DNA from: Candidatus Eremiobacterota bacterium
GTDB taxonomy: Bacteria > Vulcanimicrobiota > CADAWZ01 > Ess09-12
Assembly (NCBI GenBank): GCA_031082125.1
Contig: JAVHLM010000023.1
Location: forward strand, 1-64,000
Length of the DNA: 64,000 nt
Reading direction: 5' to 3'
This document shows, in pieces, positions 1 through 7,498 of this stretch. Under the pieces are notes generated by a model. The model was not told where the DNA came from. It searched no databases and saw only the letters and a list, made by a program, of their open reading frames with translations. The position numbers and the translations under genes are program-made. The first letter of the stretch is position 1, and each line of letters opens with the position of its first letter.

Positions 1-607
1 TCACCTCACGCTCAAGGCCGCAAAGGGAGCGCACCTCTGCAATGGCGAGCCACCATGACTCATTCTCAGGCGTCGCGACCCTCGAGAGAGATCTCAGGGC
101 GCTCTTGGCAATCCTGCCCTGGAGATAGGCCTCACGGGTGAGGGGCAGCTTGCAGAGCAGCTCATAATTGTGCATCAGCTCCGACGATGTGCGCCCCGAG
201 AAAGAGAGATGCTCCGTGGCGAACGATCCCATGGAGCGGTATCCTAACTGATCAACCCCTTTCGATTTAAGAATAACGAGAAGGCCGCCGAGCACAAGGT
301 CCAGCGCCAGGCGGCCGCGGACTGCCTCACAGAGGGTGAAATCGATCCGGGAAGCCCGCTCATCCCTGTCGATTGAGCCGAAGGTGATGTCCCCGCTGAG
401 CTTTTCGGCTTCGGGGATGAGGCCCTCCCTGGTGATCTTTGCCAGGCGTTCAGCTTTCCAGAGGGCTTCCCCGGGAAGCTCATAAGGCTCAGGGAGAAGG
501 AGCATGTCCTCATAGTCCTGGGAAGACAGGGGATCACTGAGGTGAAGAAGCTCATCTTCATCGGGAAAAAACAGATCACAGATTATTTGGGTCTCATGTG
601 TATCCAT
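1..607 (-). CDS. HNH endonuclease family protein (DUF222-like), N-terminal part, cut by window edge
   Basis: The frame stays open from an ATG at 607 to the left edge, giving 202 codons. The translation matches the N-terminus of the 820-aa protein at 32720-35182 almost without gaps (roughly three quarters identical by eye), so the missing part very likely carries a C-terminal HNH nuclease domain. That domain is not visible here. There is no Shine-Dalgarno sequence before the ATG; a TTGATA/TACAAT promoter ends 6 nt before it, so the mRNA is probably leaderless. The exact function of this family is unknown; DUF222/HNH proteins are often multicopy. Confidence 0.75.
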   Translation of the reverse strand, partial: MDTHETQIICDLFFPDEDELLHLSDPLSSQDYEDMLLLPEPYELPGEALWKAERLAKITREGLIPEAEKLSGDITFGSIDRDERASRIDFTLCEAVRGRLALDLVLGGLLVILKSKGVDQLGYRSMGSFATEHLSFSGRTSSELMHNYELLCKLPLTREAYLQGRIAKSALRSLSRVATPENESWWLAIAEVRSLCGLEREV

Positions 608-613
608 AACTAC

Positions 614-642
614 ATTGTATCATATCAAATAAGAAATATCAA
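614..642 (-). promoter_or_regulatory. Sigma70-type promoter of the first HNH-family gene (leaderless)
   Basis: On the minus strand the -35 TTGATA is at 642-637 and the -10 TACAAT at 619-614, with a 17-bp spacer. The start codon begins 6 nt after the -10, where transcription should start. The same arrangement occurs before the paralogue at 35182, which supports both elements. Confidence 0.65.
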
Positions 643-727
643 ACAGGTCACCCTTCAAAAACCCACTCAAAGCAATGATAAAAGGCCATCACTGGATGCC
701 ATGCAGAGGGCCTGAAGGAGGCGGAGA

Positions 728-741
728 GGTCAAAAATGACC
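728..741. promoter_or_regulatory. Inverted repeat GGTCA-N4-TGACC upstream of HNH-family gene
   Basis: The 14-bp inverted repeat GGTCAAAAATGACC lies 86 bp upstream of the -35 box of the HNH-family gene. The identical sequence sits at the same distance before the paralogue (35303-35316). It could be an operator or a cassette-end signal; the sequence alone does not decide. Confidence 0.4.
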
Positions 742-1050
742 CTGAAGGCCATTAAGGGCCGGCCAGCGAAGGGCCAGGCCCGTTTCCAGGGGGTTCAGAT
801 CCGGTCTGCCGCCGGGCGGAACATATTTTGAGCAGAGAAGAATTCTGCGAAATATCTGAGGATCCATAAGGAGGCCTCCCAGATCCATAAGGCTCCTGCC
901 GGGATCCAGCTCCACCAGGAAATCAACTTCACTTCCCTCGCAGCGCTCATCTCTGGCAGTAGAGCCAAAGACCTTCACACTGAACGCTCCGTGGCGCCTG
1001 GCTATATCCAGTATCTGCTCCCGTTGTGATCGCAGTGATTCAAGAGTTAT
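730..1050 (-). pseudogene. MNT-type nucleotidyltransferase remnant
   Basis: The minus-strand frame reads as a minimal nucleotidyltransferase (MntA/antitoxin-like) N-terminus: a leading helix containing LESLRSQREQIL, then VFGSTAR and the SEVDFLVEL active-site segment, where the family has GSxxxG/S-x-SDxDLL. After about residue 70 the family pattern is lost and the frame ends in sequence shared with the HNH cassette, so the C-terminus is missing. The codon where a start is expected is ATA (1050-1048), after GGAG. It lies inside a perfect palindrome, TATGGAGCTCCATA (1048-1061). No HEPN partner gene is visible. Most likely a dead gene truncated at a cassette boundary. Confidence 0.55.
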
Positions 1051-1156
1051 GGAGCTCCATATACAATCGGTTAAGGAGAAAAAGCTGAAAGGTTCAAAGG
1101 TAAATCAAGCCGGCCATGTAATTTCCTAATTACTGCTAAGAAAAAAGGAGGTTTAC

Positions 1157-1255
1157 ATGGCCAAACTTGACGAGAAAAGAATACAAGAGACACTGAATAT
1201 CCTGCCGACAGAATGGACGGCACTCACTGGCTTGAATAGAGGACTCTTCTTCTGA
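1157..1255 (+). pseudogene. Short ORF resembling the N-terminus of pterin-4a-carbinolamine dehydratase
   Basis: A 32-codon frame follows a strong AAAAGGAGG ribosome site at 1143-1151. Its start (MAKLDEKRIQETLNILP, then a Trp) resembles the first helix and loop of 4a-hydroxytetrahydrobiopterin dehydratases, which are about 100 residues long. The catalytic His motif is absent and the frame stops at once. Either a remnant or an unrelated tiny gene; the ribosome site is the best evidence that it was translated. The next 214 bases (1256-1469) hold nothing I recognise. Confidence 0.3.
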
Positions 1256-1469
1256 GTTCCGGGCTTACCTCTCTCCTGAACACTATCTAGCTTCCCAGAT
1301 GATTTTCACCAATTTTCTCACTTGCCGTCTCAATCAGTAAGAGCTGGAAACTCTAGTGTCAAGCTCCTTGAGGCTTTTCCTTGAAAACTCTCATATGCTT
1401 GTTTTCAGGCAGGAATTAAGGGAATGGCACCGCGTAATATCCATGAAAAGGAAAGGAGGCCCCGGGACA

Positions 1470-2801
1470 ATGGGCCGCTTGCAGGTCACCGCCGACAGGC
1501 TTGTCATTTCTCAGGCATCTTTCAGGAAAAACCCTGTGTACCCGATAACTTACGTCCTCATGGGGCTGTCTCTTCTGGCGATGATCAGCCTGCTGGTCTC
1601 CTACCGCCAGGCGGCATCCGCGGCAGAGATGCAGCGTGTCTGGGATGCCATGAACTATCTGGTACTGATATGCACGGGCTCAATGTTTCTGCCGATGTTG
1701 CTCACCCCGTCGGCGGTATTTTCCAGGGAGAGAGGCACCGTGGAAATGCACATTGCGGGGGTAAATGCTTTCACCCTCTGCCGCCTGGAAGATATCAGGG
1801 AGCTGATGGTAAGGTCAGCAGAGCATACGGTGAGAGGCAAATACGGCTCCGGCGTCTTCTGGGCCAAGGAGATTTTCCTGGGGCTGAAGAACGGGAATTC
1901 GGTACCCGTGGCATCGGGAAGCGACTTCTCGGAGATGGATGCTCTCCTTGCCGAGCTTATCAAGTTCCTGGGGGTTACGGCCACGGACCTGACCGCGGGG
2001 GGTGCTGCTTCTGGGAGCACTGCGGGAGAGGCCGGTTTGGAGAGCCCCGCGTGGAAGGCTGCTTCGGAGGATACCGAGGGCGCTACGGTCTCTGAGAGGG
2101 CCGCCAGGATGTATTCCGCTGCCGGTGAAAGCCTCCCTGAAGTCATGGCAGGCCATGAAAAAGAGGAAGAAACGCTTCCCGCCGGCCGCTTCGATGCCGA
2201 TACCCCGTTTTACCGTAAGCCCCTCTACAAGGAACGCTATTCCTCCCGGGTGGCACCTGTCATTGATAGGGTCACCTTGTCCCGGGAAAAGGGAGCCACT
2301 GTGTTCCATATCACCCCCGGCAGGCGCCTTATCCCGGTAATAGGCGCGGTAAAGGCCTGGACGGCTCTCTGCCTGCTCTTTGCCGCGTTCATTATTATGG
2401 GCCTTGTCTTCGCGGTGGGGTACGGCTCGGTGCAGGTCCTGTCCGACCCTTATTTTATAGGCTTTTCACTGCTGGGCATTCTGCTTGTGGCAGGATCGGT
2501 CCGCTCCGTTATCAAGGGGAAAGGAAAGCCCATGGCCATCGCGGTCAAGAAGGAGTGGCTCATCGTAAATATCTCAGGGGCAGCCCTCATTGAGCTTCCT
2601 CTCGACTCCATAATGGATATGAGCGCAGAATCCACCGGCGAAGGGGAGGCATTCCTCTCAATCAGGCAGAAAGACAAGACTTATTCGGTATGCAACTCCC
2701 TTACTCTCGCCACCTGCGAGTACCTCTACAGGGAAATCCATCGCCTCGCGGGGGAACTGCAGGGCTCTCAAGAGGAACATCAGGGAGGCAATCCCTCGTA
2801 G
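1470..2801 (+). CDS. Membrane protein of unknown function, four predicted TM helices
   Basis: 443 aa from the ATG at 1470, chosen because GGAGG lies at 1455-1459; a GTG at 1356 would add 38 residues without a ribosome site. Two hydrophobic segments (about residues 23-43 and 62-80) precede a roughly 210-residue soluble region with a low-complexity Ala/Gly/Ser/Glu stretch. Two more TM segments (about 295-318 and 330-350) precede a C-terminal domain of about 90 residues. The repeated pattern of TM pair plus short beta-rich domain resembles bacterial PH-like membrane proteins, but I see no diagnostic motif. It converges with the radical SAM gene. Confidence 0.7.
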   Translation: MGRLQVTADRLVISQASFRKNPVYPITYVLMGLSLLAMISLLVSYRQAASAAEMQRVWDAMNYLVLICTGSMFLPMLLTPSAVFSRERGTVEMHIAGVNAFTLCRLEDIRELMVRSAEHTVRGKYGSGVFWAKEIFLGLKNGNSVPVASGSDFSEMDALLAELIKFLGVTATDLTAGGAASGSTAGEAGLESPAWKAASEDTEGATVSERAARMYSAAGESLPEVMAGHEKEEETLPAGRFDADTPFYRKPLYKERYSSRVAPVIDRVTLSREKGATVFHITPGRRLIPVIGAVKAWTALCLLFAAFIIMGLVFAVGYGSVQVLSDPYFIGFSLLGILLVAGSVRSVIKGKGKPMAIAVKKEWLIVNISGAALIELPLDSIMDMSAESTGEGEAFLSIRQKDKTYSVCNSLTLATCEYLYREIHRLAGELQGSQEEHQGGNPS

Positions 2802-2819
2802 CCGGGAGGCAGAAAGTCA

Positions 2820-4352
2820 TCATGAATTGAGGGGCAGGTCCTCGCAGGACTTTCGCAGAGATACGCGGCTTAAGAGGTCATCGGCAATCTTCTGCAGGTG
2901 GAAGCCGCAGATCGCCAGGGTCACAGCCTTGGGGAAAAGCTTCGGGCGGCGAAGCAGTGACCACGCGATGAGCTTCCAGTAGTATTTCCGGGAGTTTCCC
3001 ACTACCCCGATATACCAGAAGGATTTCACCAGAGCCTTCAGCTCAACCCACTGGACTCTGGGCAGCTGTGCCGGCCGGTACTCCTTGAGAAAGGTAAGGA
3101 TCCTCTCGTAGTATTCCTTGGGGGAATAGATGGTCCTGAGGATTTTGAGGTACCCTTCGATAAGGCTCCCTTTACTCATCTGGGGGATGAAGTTTAACGT
3201 GCCGTCCACATTGTCTCCCGAGCTTCCCTTGAGCAGGCGGTTCTCCTTCAGAAGGCGGCTGTGCAGTATGGTGCCGGGAAGGGCCGTCAGGATGCCCACC
3301 ATGGCCGTGACGACGCCGCTTTTCTGTATGAAGCTGATCTGCCTCTCGAAGACTGAGGGGGGATCATTGTCAAAGCCCACGATAAAGCCTCCCAGGACCT
3401 CCATGCCGTGGTTCTGGATCTTCTTCACGATGGAGACAAGGTCGCGGCCCTTGTTCTGGAACTTGCAGCACTCATGGAGGCTCTCCTCGACAGGAGTCTC
3501 GAGGCCCACGAAGACTCTCTGGAAGTTGGCCTCCGCCATCGTTTTCATCAGCTCGTCATCATCGGCAAGGTCAATCGAGGCCTCGGCCAGGAAGGTGAAG
3601 GGGTTTTTTCTCTCCTGCATCCATTTCTTCAGCTCCGAGAGTAGGACCCTCACTTCCTTCTTCTTCCCGATGAAGTTGTCATCAACGATGAAGACCTGGC
3701 CGCGCCATCCCCTCTCATAGAGGGCGTCAAGCTCCGTCATGGTCTGGAGGGGAGCCTTTGTTCTCGGCACCCGGCCGTTCATGAGGGTGATGTCGCAGAA
3801 TTCGCAGTTGAAGGGGCAGCCCCGTGAATACTGCACCGCCATGAAGGCATAGTCTTTCATCCTGATGAGGTCCCACTGGGGAACGGGAGTCTTATTGATG
3901 TCGGGACGCTCCTGGGAGGCATAGAGAGGAGCGGCCTCTCCCTTTTCGAGGTCCTCAAGGAAGCGGGGCAGGGTGATTTCAGCCTCGCCCAGCACAAAAT
4001 GATCGACTCCTTCAAACTGATCATGGCCTGTCGTGAAAAGAGGGCCTCCGGCGACTACCTTTTTGCCGAGCTCCCTGCAGCGCGCGATGATTGGCCGCAC
4101 AGAGTCTTTCTGGACGATCATCGCCCCGATGAACACGTAGTCGGCCCATGCGATATCACTGTCATTAAGGGGGGTGACGTTCATATCCACAAGCTTCTTT
4201 TCCCACGAGGGCGGTAGCAGGGCGGCAACGGTCAGCAGGCCCAGGGGAGGGAAGGCCGCTTTCTTGGAGATGAACTTGAGGACATGGGTAAAGCTCCAGA
4301 ACGTGACGGGATACTGGGGATAGACCAGTAGAACCTTTGGATCCGCTGTCAT
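2820..4352 (-). CDS. B12-binding-domain radical SAM protein (DUF4070 type)
   Basis: 510 aa. The first 150 residues form a cobalamin-binding-like Rossmann domain, including VAGGPLFTTGH and LGEAE. The radical SAM core follows with the CxxxCxxC cluster at Cys179, Cys183 and Cys186 (RGCPFNCEFC). The C-terminal region matches the family often labelled DUF4070 (PALPGT-like segment, then a helical tail). Relatives include hopanoid methylases and uncharacterised methyltransferases, so methylation of an unreactive carbon is plausible; the substrate is unknown. It lies downstream of the RNA-binding protein gene and is separated from it by a large hairpin (4399-4452). Confidence 0.8.
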   Translation of the reverse strand: MTADPKVLLVYPQYPVTFWSFTHVLKFISKKAAFPPLGLLTVAALLPPSWEKKLVDMNVTPLNDSDIAWADYVFIGAMIVQKDSVRPIIARCRELGKKVVAGGPLFTTGHDQFEGVDHFVLGEAEITLPRFLEDLEKGEAAPLYASQERPDINKTPVPQWDLIRMKDYAFMAVQYSRGCPFNCEFCDITLMNGRVPRTKAPLQTMTELDALYERGWRGQVFIVDDNFIGKKKEVRVLLSELKKWMQERKNPFTFLAEASIDLADDDELMKTMAEANFQRVFVGLETPVEESLHECCKFQNKGRDLVSIVKKIQNHGMEVLGGFIVGFDNDPPSVFERQISFIQKSGVVTAMVGILTALPGTILHSRLLKENRLLKGSSGDNVDGTLNFIPQMSKGSLIEGYLKILRTIYSPKEYYERILTFLKEYRPAQLPRVQWVELKALVKSFWYIGVVGNSRKYYWKLIAWSLLRRPKLFPKAVTLAICGFHLQKIADDLLSRVSLRKSCEDLPLNS

Positions 4353-4398
4353 TTAAGGAACCTCCTGAAGCTCTTTGATGGGGCGAGTGGATAAAATA

Positions 4399-4452
4399 CG
4401 GCCACCCCGTTGAGCAGAAACCGGCTTTCGCGGTTCCGCCAAGGGGTGGCCG
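4399..4452 (-). terminator. Hairpin downstream of the RNA-binding protein gene
   Basis: A perfect 10-bp inverted repeat (CGGCCACCCC at 4399-4408 with GGGGTGGCCG at 4443-4452) encloses 34 nt that can form a small inner CCG/CGG hairpin. On the minus strand the stem is followed by TATTTTAT, a weak U-rich tail. It lies between the RRM gene and the radical SAM gene and probably ends or attenuates transcription of the former. Confidence 0.5.
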
Positions 4453-4487
4453 CATAATACTTGTTCAGGGCTTTGTGAGCCTGGAGG

Positions 4488-4793
4488 TTAGAACCTTCTT
4501 CTTCCTCCCCCGCCTCCCATGTCTCTCCTGGGGGGCCTTGAGTCGCTTCTTTCCCTCGCTTCGTTGACTTTCAGCGATCTGCCGCTGAGCTCCTTGCCGT
4601 CTAGGGCGGCGATTGCCGCTGTCTTTTCCTCGTCGTTGCTCATCTCGACGAAGCCGAAGCCCTTGGAGCGCCCCGTGTCGCGGTCGGTGATGATGCTCAC
4701 CGATTCGACAGTCCCGTGAGCGCTGAAAAGCTCTCTGAGGGCGGTCTCCTCGATGTCATAGGGGAGGTTTCCCACGTACAGTTTTTTTGCCAT
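4488..4793 (-). CDS. Single-RRM RNA-binding protein (cyanobacterial Rbp-like)
   Basis: 101 aa. One RNA-recognition motif fills residues 1-80, with RNP2 as LYVGNL and RNP1 as KGFGFVEM. A short Arg/Gly tail (GGGGGRRRF) follows. Bacterial proteins of this form bind single-stranded RNA and are often cold-induced. The ATG at 4793 follows AAAGGAG; an upstream frame extension to 4844 lacks a ribosome site. The transcript probably starts near 4931, giving a leader of about 140 nt. A nine-base stretch of that leader is complementary to the Shine-Dalgarno region (see findings), suggesting control by RNA structure. Confidence 0.92.
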   Translation of the reverse strand: MAKKLYVGNLPYDIEETALRELFSAHGTVESVSIITDRDTGRSKGFGFVEMSNDEEKTAAIAALDGKELSGRSLKVNEARERSDSRPPRRDMGGGGGRRRF

Positions 4794-4798
4794 TGTCT

Positions 4799-4807
4799 GG
4801 CTCCTTT
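4799..4807 (-). promoter_or_regulatory. Shine-Dalgarno of the RRM gene, complementary to its own leader
   Basis: The minus-strand sequence AAAGGAGCC (4807-4799) is the ribosome site. It is perfectly complementary to GGCTCCTTT in the leader (4895-4887), about 80 nt upstream in the transcript. Confidence 0.5.
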
Positions 4808-4937
4808 CTCCAGTCTCCTGGAAGTACAATATACGGTGTCGCACCGGCGGTCATTCAAAAAAAACTTGCAACCGCAGGCCGTGAAAAAAGGAGCCTTAGG
4901 AGGAACGAAATTTTTCTTATTGAATAACTGCACTCCT

Positions 4938-4946
4938 ATTATAACA
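4938..4946 (-). promoter_or_regulatory. Extended -10 promoter of the RRM gene
   Basis: The minus strand reads TGTTATAAT at 4946-4938, a consensus extended -10 element. No good -35 box lies at the usual distance, as is common for extended -10 promoters. It predicts a leader of about 140 nt. Confidence 0.5.
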
Positions 4947-4974
4947 CACCCCGTCAAGTGGAGAGGAATGTTTT

Positions 4975-6102
4975 TTACCTTTTCGTCTTCCGCTCCATGA
5001 TGCGGATTATGGCTATTGCTGCATCGGTGCGCACGAGTGCGCTCTCATCATCAAGGAGAGGGGAGAGCGCCTTGATATCATCAGCCGTTCCCACGTCCCC
5101 CATCACCCTTGCCGCGAATTTTCTCGCTATCTCGTCAGGGTCGGCCATGCTCACCAGGATGGCCTCTTTCGCATCAAGGCTCCCTTTCTTGACAAGGGCC
5201 CCTGCGGCTCTCAGCTTTACCATGTAATGGCTGTCATCCATGGCAAGCCTCAGGAGGCCCAGGCCCTTCTCGCCCCACGAGGGAAGAATGTCGGCAAGGT
5301 CGTAGCGGACCTTCCAGTCACGGTCCTCCAGCAGGCTTGAGAGCCTCTCATAGGTCTCAGGCTTGTTGAGCCTTCCCAGGCTCATCACGGCAGCACCCCG
5401 AGTGTCAGGATCGCTGCTCGTGAGGGCTGAAAGCAAAGGAGCCGTCACCTCGACGAAAGGAGGGAAATAGCCAAGGGCCAGGAGGGCCCGGCGCGCCGTT
5501 TCCTGGTCATCGCTCTTGAGGGACTTGAGGATAAGAGGAAGTGACTCCTTATCGGCGATTCTCCCCATGAAAAAGACCGCTTCCCGCCGCAGGGGGAGAT
5601 CAGTGCTCTTCGCCGAGGAGCGGATGAAGGAGAGCCCCGACCGGTCGCCCAGCATGGCCATCGCCGCGGCGGCATAAAGCTTGAGAAGCCCCTCCTTTTC
5701 TCCGTAGTATTTCTTTACGGTGAGGAGGTCAGAGAGGCGCCCCGATTCGCCGATGACCTGGAGGGCATCACCCTGGACCTCGGGGGAGTTTTTGGAGAGG
5801 GCCTTGGCGATGAGGGCCTCGATGCCGCGGGCTTTTGACTTGCCCATTGCCGCCAGGGCTCCCGAGACGACCCACTGGCTTCTGTCATCAAGCGCTTCGC
5901 TCAAGAGCGGGATGATTTTTTCCGAGTTGATGGTCCAGACATACCCTATGACGCCCCGCCGCGCATCGGCGTCAGAGGCATGCTGGGCAGCCTTGAGCAG
6001 ATCCCAGCATTTTTTTTCCAGCGCATCTTCGGCCCCTGCGCGGCAAGGCATGAAAAATGAGAGGATCATGGCGAAGACGAGGGCTCCATGGCGGATCTTC
6101 AT
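4975..6102 (-). CDS. Exported HEAT-repeat protein
   Basis: 375 aa from the ATG at 6102, chosen because it starts a good signal peptide (MKIRHG, then a hydrophobic core ending in CRAGAEDA); an upstream frame extension lacks a signal. The rest is a series of about nine HEAT/PBS-lyase-type helical repeats, for example DLPLRREAVFFMGRIAD, DQETARRALLALG and DPDTRGAAVMSLGRL. Such solenoids usually act as protein-binding scaffolds. The partner is unknown and there is no catalytic motif. A putative cleavage site lies near residue 24. Confidence 0.8.
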   Translation of the reverse strand: MKIRHGALVFAMILSFFMPCRAGAEDALEKKCWDLLKAAQHASDADARRGVIGYVWTINSEKIIPLLSEALDDRSQWVVSGALAAMGKSKARGIEALIAKALSKNSPEVQGDALQVIGESGRLSDLLTVKKYYGEKEGLLKLYAAAAMAMLGDRSGLSFIRSSAKSTDLPLRREAVFFMGRIADKESLPLILKSLKSDDQETARRALLALGYFPPFVEVTAPLLSALTSSDPDTRGAAVMSLGRLNKPETYERLSSLLEDRDWKVRYDLADILPSWGEKGLGLLRLAMDDSHYMVKLRAAGALVKKGSLDAKEAILVSMADPDEIARKFAARVMGDVGTADDIKALSPLLDDESALVRTDAAIAIIRIMERKTKR

Positions 6103-6337
6103 AGGCTCACCCCTTTCATCGTGATAAGCATAGCAGGAATCCGGTAAATTTCTTTCTTCCCGGCGTTCCTCCTGCAAGAGAGGAGAAATCCCGCCCCGTC
6201 AAGAAAACGAAGGGCCTCAAGCAGTCCGGGAGGAGCCATGGATTTTTTCCACCTTCTCGCAATGCGGTGCGCACCGGGCCTCTACCATCCAAAGGTGCGC
6301 GAGGGCATCGAGGTGCATCCCATGGAATCGGCCCGCC

Positions 6338-6656
6338 ATGGACTTTGCGGCGAGCCCCTGGGCGCAGGAGTTCATCCGGGTGCCCCCCTTCAAGGAGGAT
6401 ATGCATGCCCTCCTCTCATCAATCCCGGTGATGGGAATGCTCTCTGCCGGGGAGCTCAATGTGCTTGTGTCGGTGATGATGGTGAGGAACTATGGCCGGA
6501 ATGAGGTGGTGGAGCGCCAGGGAGGGCACTGAGGAAGGCGAGCTTCTTGTCCTCAGCAGGACGGACTTTGACGATATCATGAAGACGTCGCTTCATGTCC
6601 GCCAGCACCTCATGGAGCTCTCCTCAAGGAGGCTCCGCTCAAGGAAGGTATCATAA
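6338..6656 (+). pseudogene. Broken cyclic-nucleotide-binding-domain protein
   Basis: The first frame (6338-6532) reads as the start of a CRP/FNR-like domain: a hydrophobic helix, LSAGELNVLVSVM, then VVERQGG, which matches the strand before the cNMP-binding turn. It stops at a TGA. A second frame (from about 6540 to the TAA at 6654-6656) continues with LLVLSRTDFDDIM and a C-terminal helix, as at the end of the same domain. The middle, with the phosphate-binding GE...R cassette, is deleted. This is an internally deleted and frameshifted remnant. Confidence 0.55.
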
Positions 6657-6730
6657 AAAGGGGAAAAGGACCGCCTGGCAAATATCTTCATGCATGCCTG
6701 TGGGAGCGATGAACGGAGGGATGGCAGTCC

Positions 6731-7498
6731 ATGGGAGCACAGGAGAAGGAGCAGGCAGGAAGGGCCCCGGCGAGCCTTGACGATTATTTCGGTTTCGCGT
6801 TTATTCCCCTCAACAGGAAGGAGTTCCTGAGAATACAGGGCGACCTTCTTGAGAAAGTGGAGCGGGCCCTTGCCGCCATGGAGGAAGACCTGGCAGGCAA
6901 GCTCCCGAGGGAGGCCGCGCTCCTGGGAGCCATGCTCAAGATTTCATCGTGGAGGAGCCTGCGGGAGAGCCTGAAGTCCTCCATTGAGCATATGGAAGAA
7001 CCTGAAATGATGGAGAAGGATCTTTACCGCTGCGCCGTCATCTTCTACCGCGACCTCGATCACCCTTACTGGAGCACCGAGCAGTTCCAGTTCCTCCTCC
7101 ATCTGAACCAGCATATCCCCGCGTACTGGGCAGGCTATGGCACATGCCTCGTCATGATGCAGGACCAGGGATTCCTCGAGGAGTTCAGGCTTGAGGAAAA
7201 GGCTGCAATCGCCTTTCTGCAGGCCGCCCGCCTCGCACTTGCCCATCTTTTTAAAAAGACGGCCCACGGCACGGCCTTCCCACCCGGAAAGCTCGCCGCC
7301 AATGCGGCTCTCTATTATCACAATGCCTGTGAGCTGTCGCCGACGGAAGATCTCGAGCAGGTTGCGGCTCTCTGTGACGAACTCAAGGATAATGAGGCCC
7401 TCCAGCAGTACGAGGTCTTCTCCCGCGAGCGCCTCCCGGGACTCCCCGAGGGGATCTGTGAGGAGCTGGAGGCCGCCCTGGCCATTCAGATCGCCTGA
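6731..7498 (+). CDS. Hypothetical protein, mostly helical
   Basis: 255 aa. The ATG at 6731 lies 10 nt after GGAGG. I recognise no family: no signal peptide, no TM segment and no catalytic motif. Predicted long helices are rich in Leu/Glu, and Tyr/Trp-rich stretches occur in the middle (FYRDLDHPYWSTEQF and HIPAYWAGYG). The last 13 bp overlap the 3' end of the convergent glycosyltransferase gene. Confidence 0.6.
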   Translation: MGAQEKEQAGRAPASLDDYFGFAFIPLNRKEFLRIQGDLLEKVERALAAMEEDLAGKLPREAALLGAMLKISSWRSLRESLKSSIEHMEEPEMMEKDLYRCAVIFYRDLDHPYWSTEQFQFLLHLNQHIPAYWAGYGTCLVMMQDQGFLEEFRLEEKAAIAFLQAARLALAHLFKKTAHGTAFPPGKLAANAALYYHNACELSPTEDLEQVAALCDELKDNEALQQYEVFSRERLPGLPEGICEELEAALAIQIA

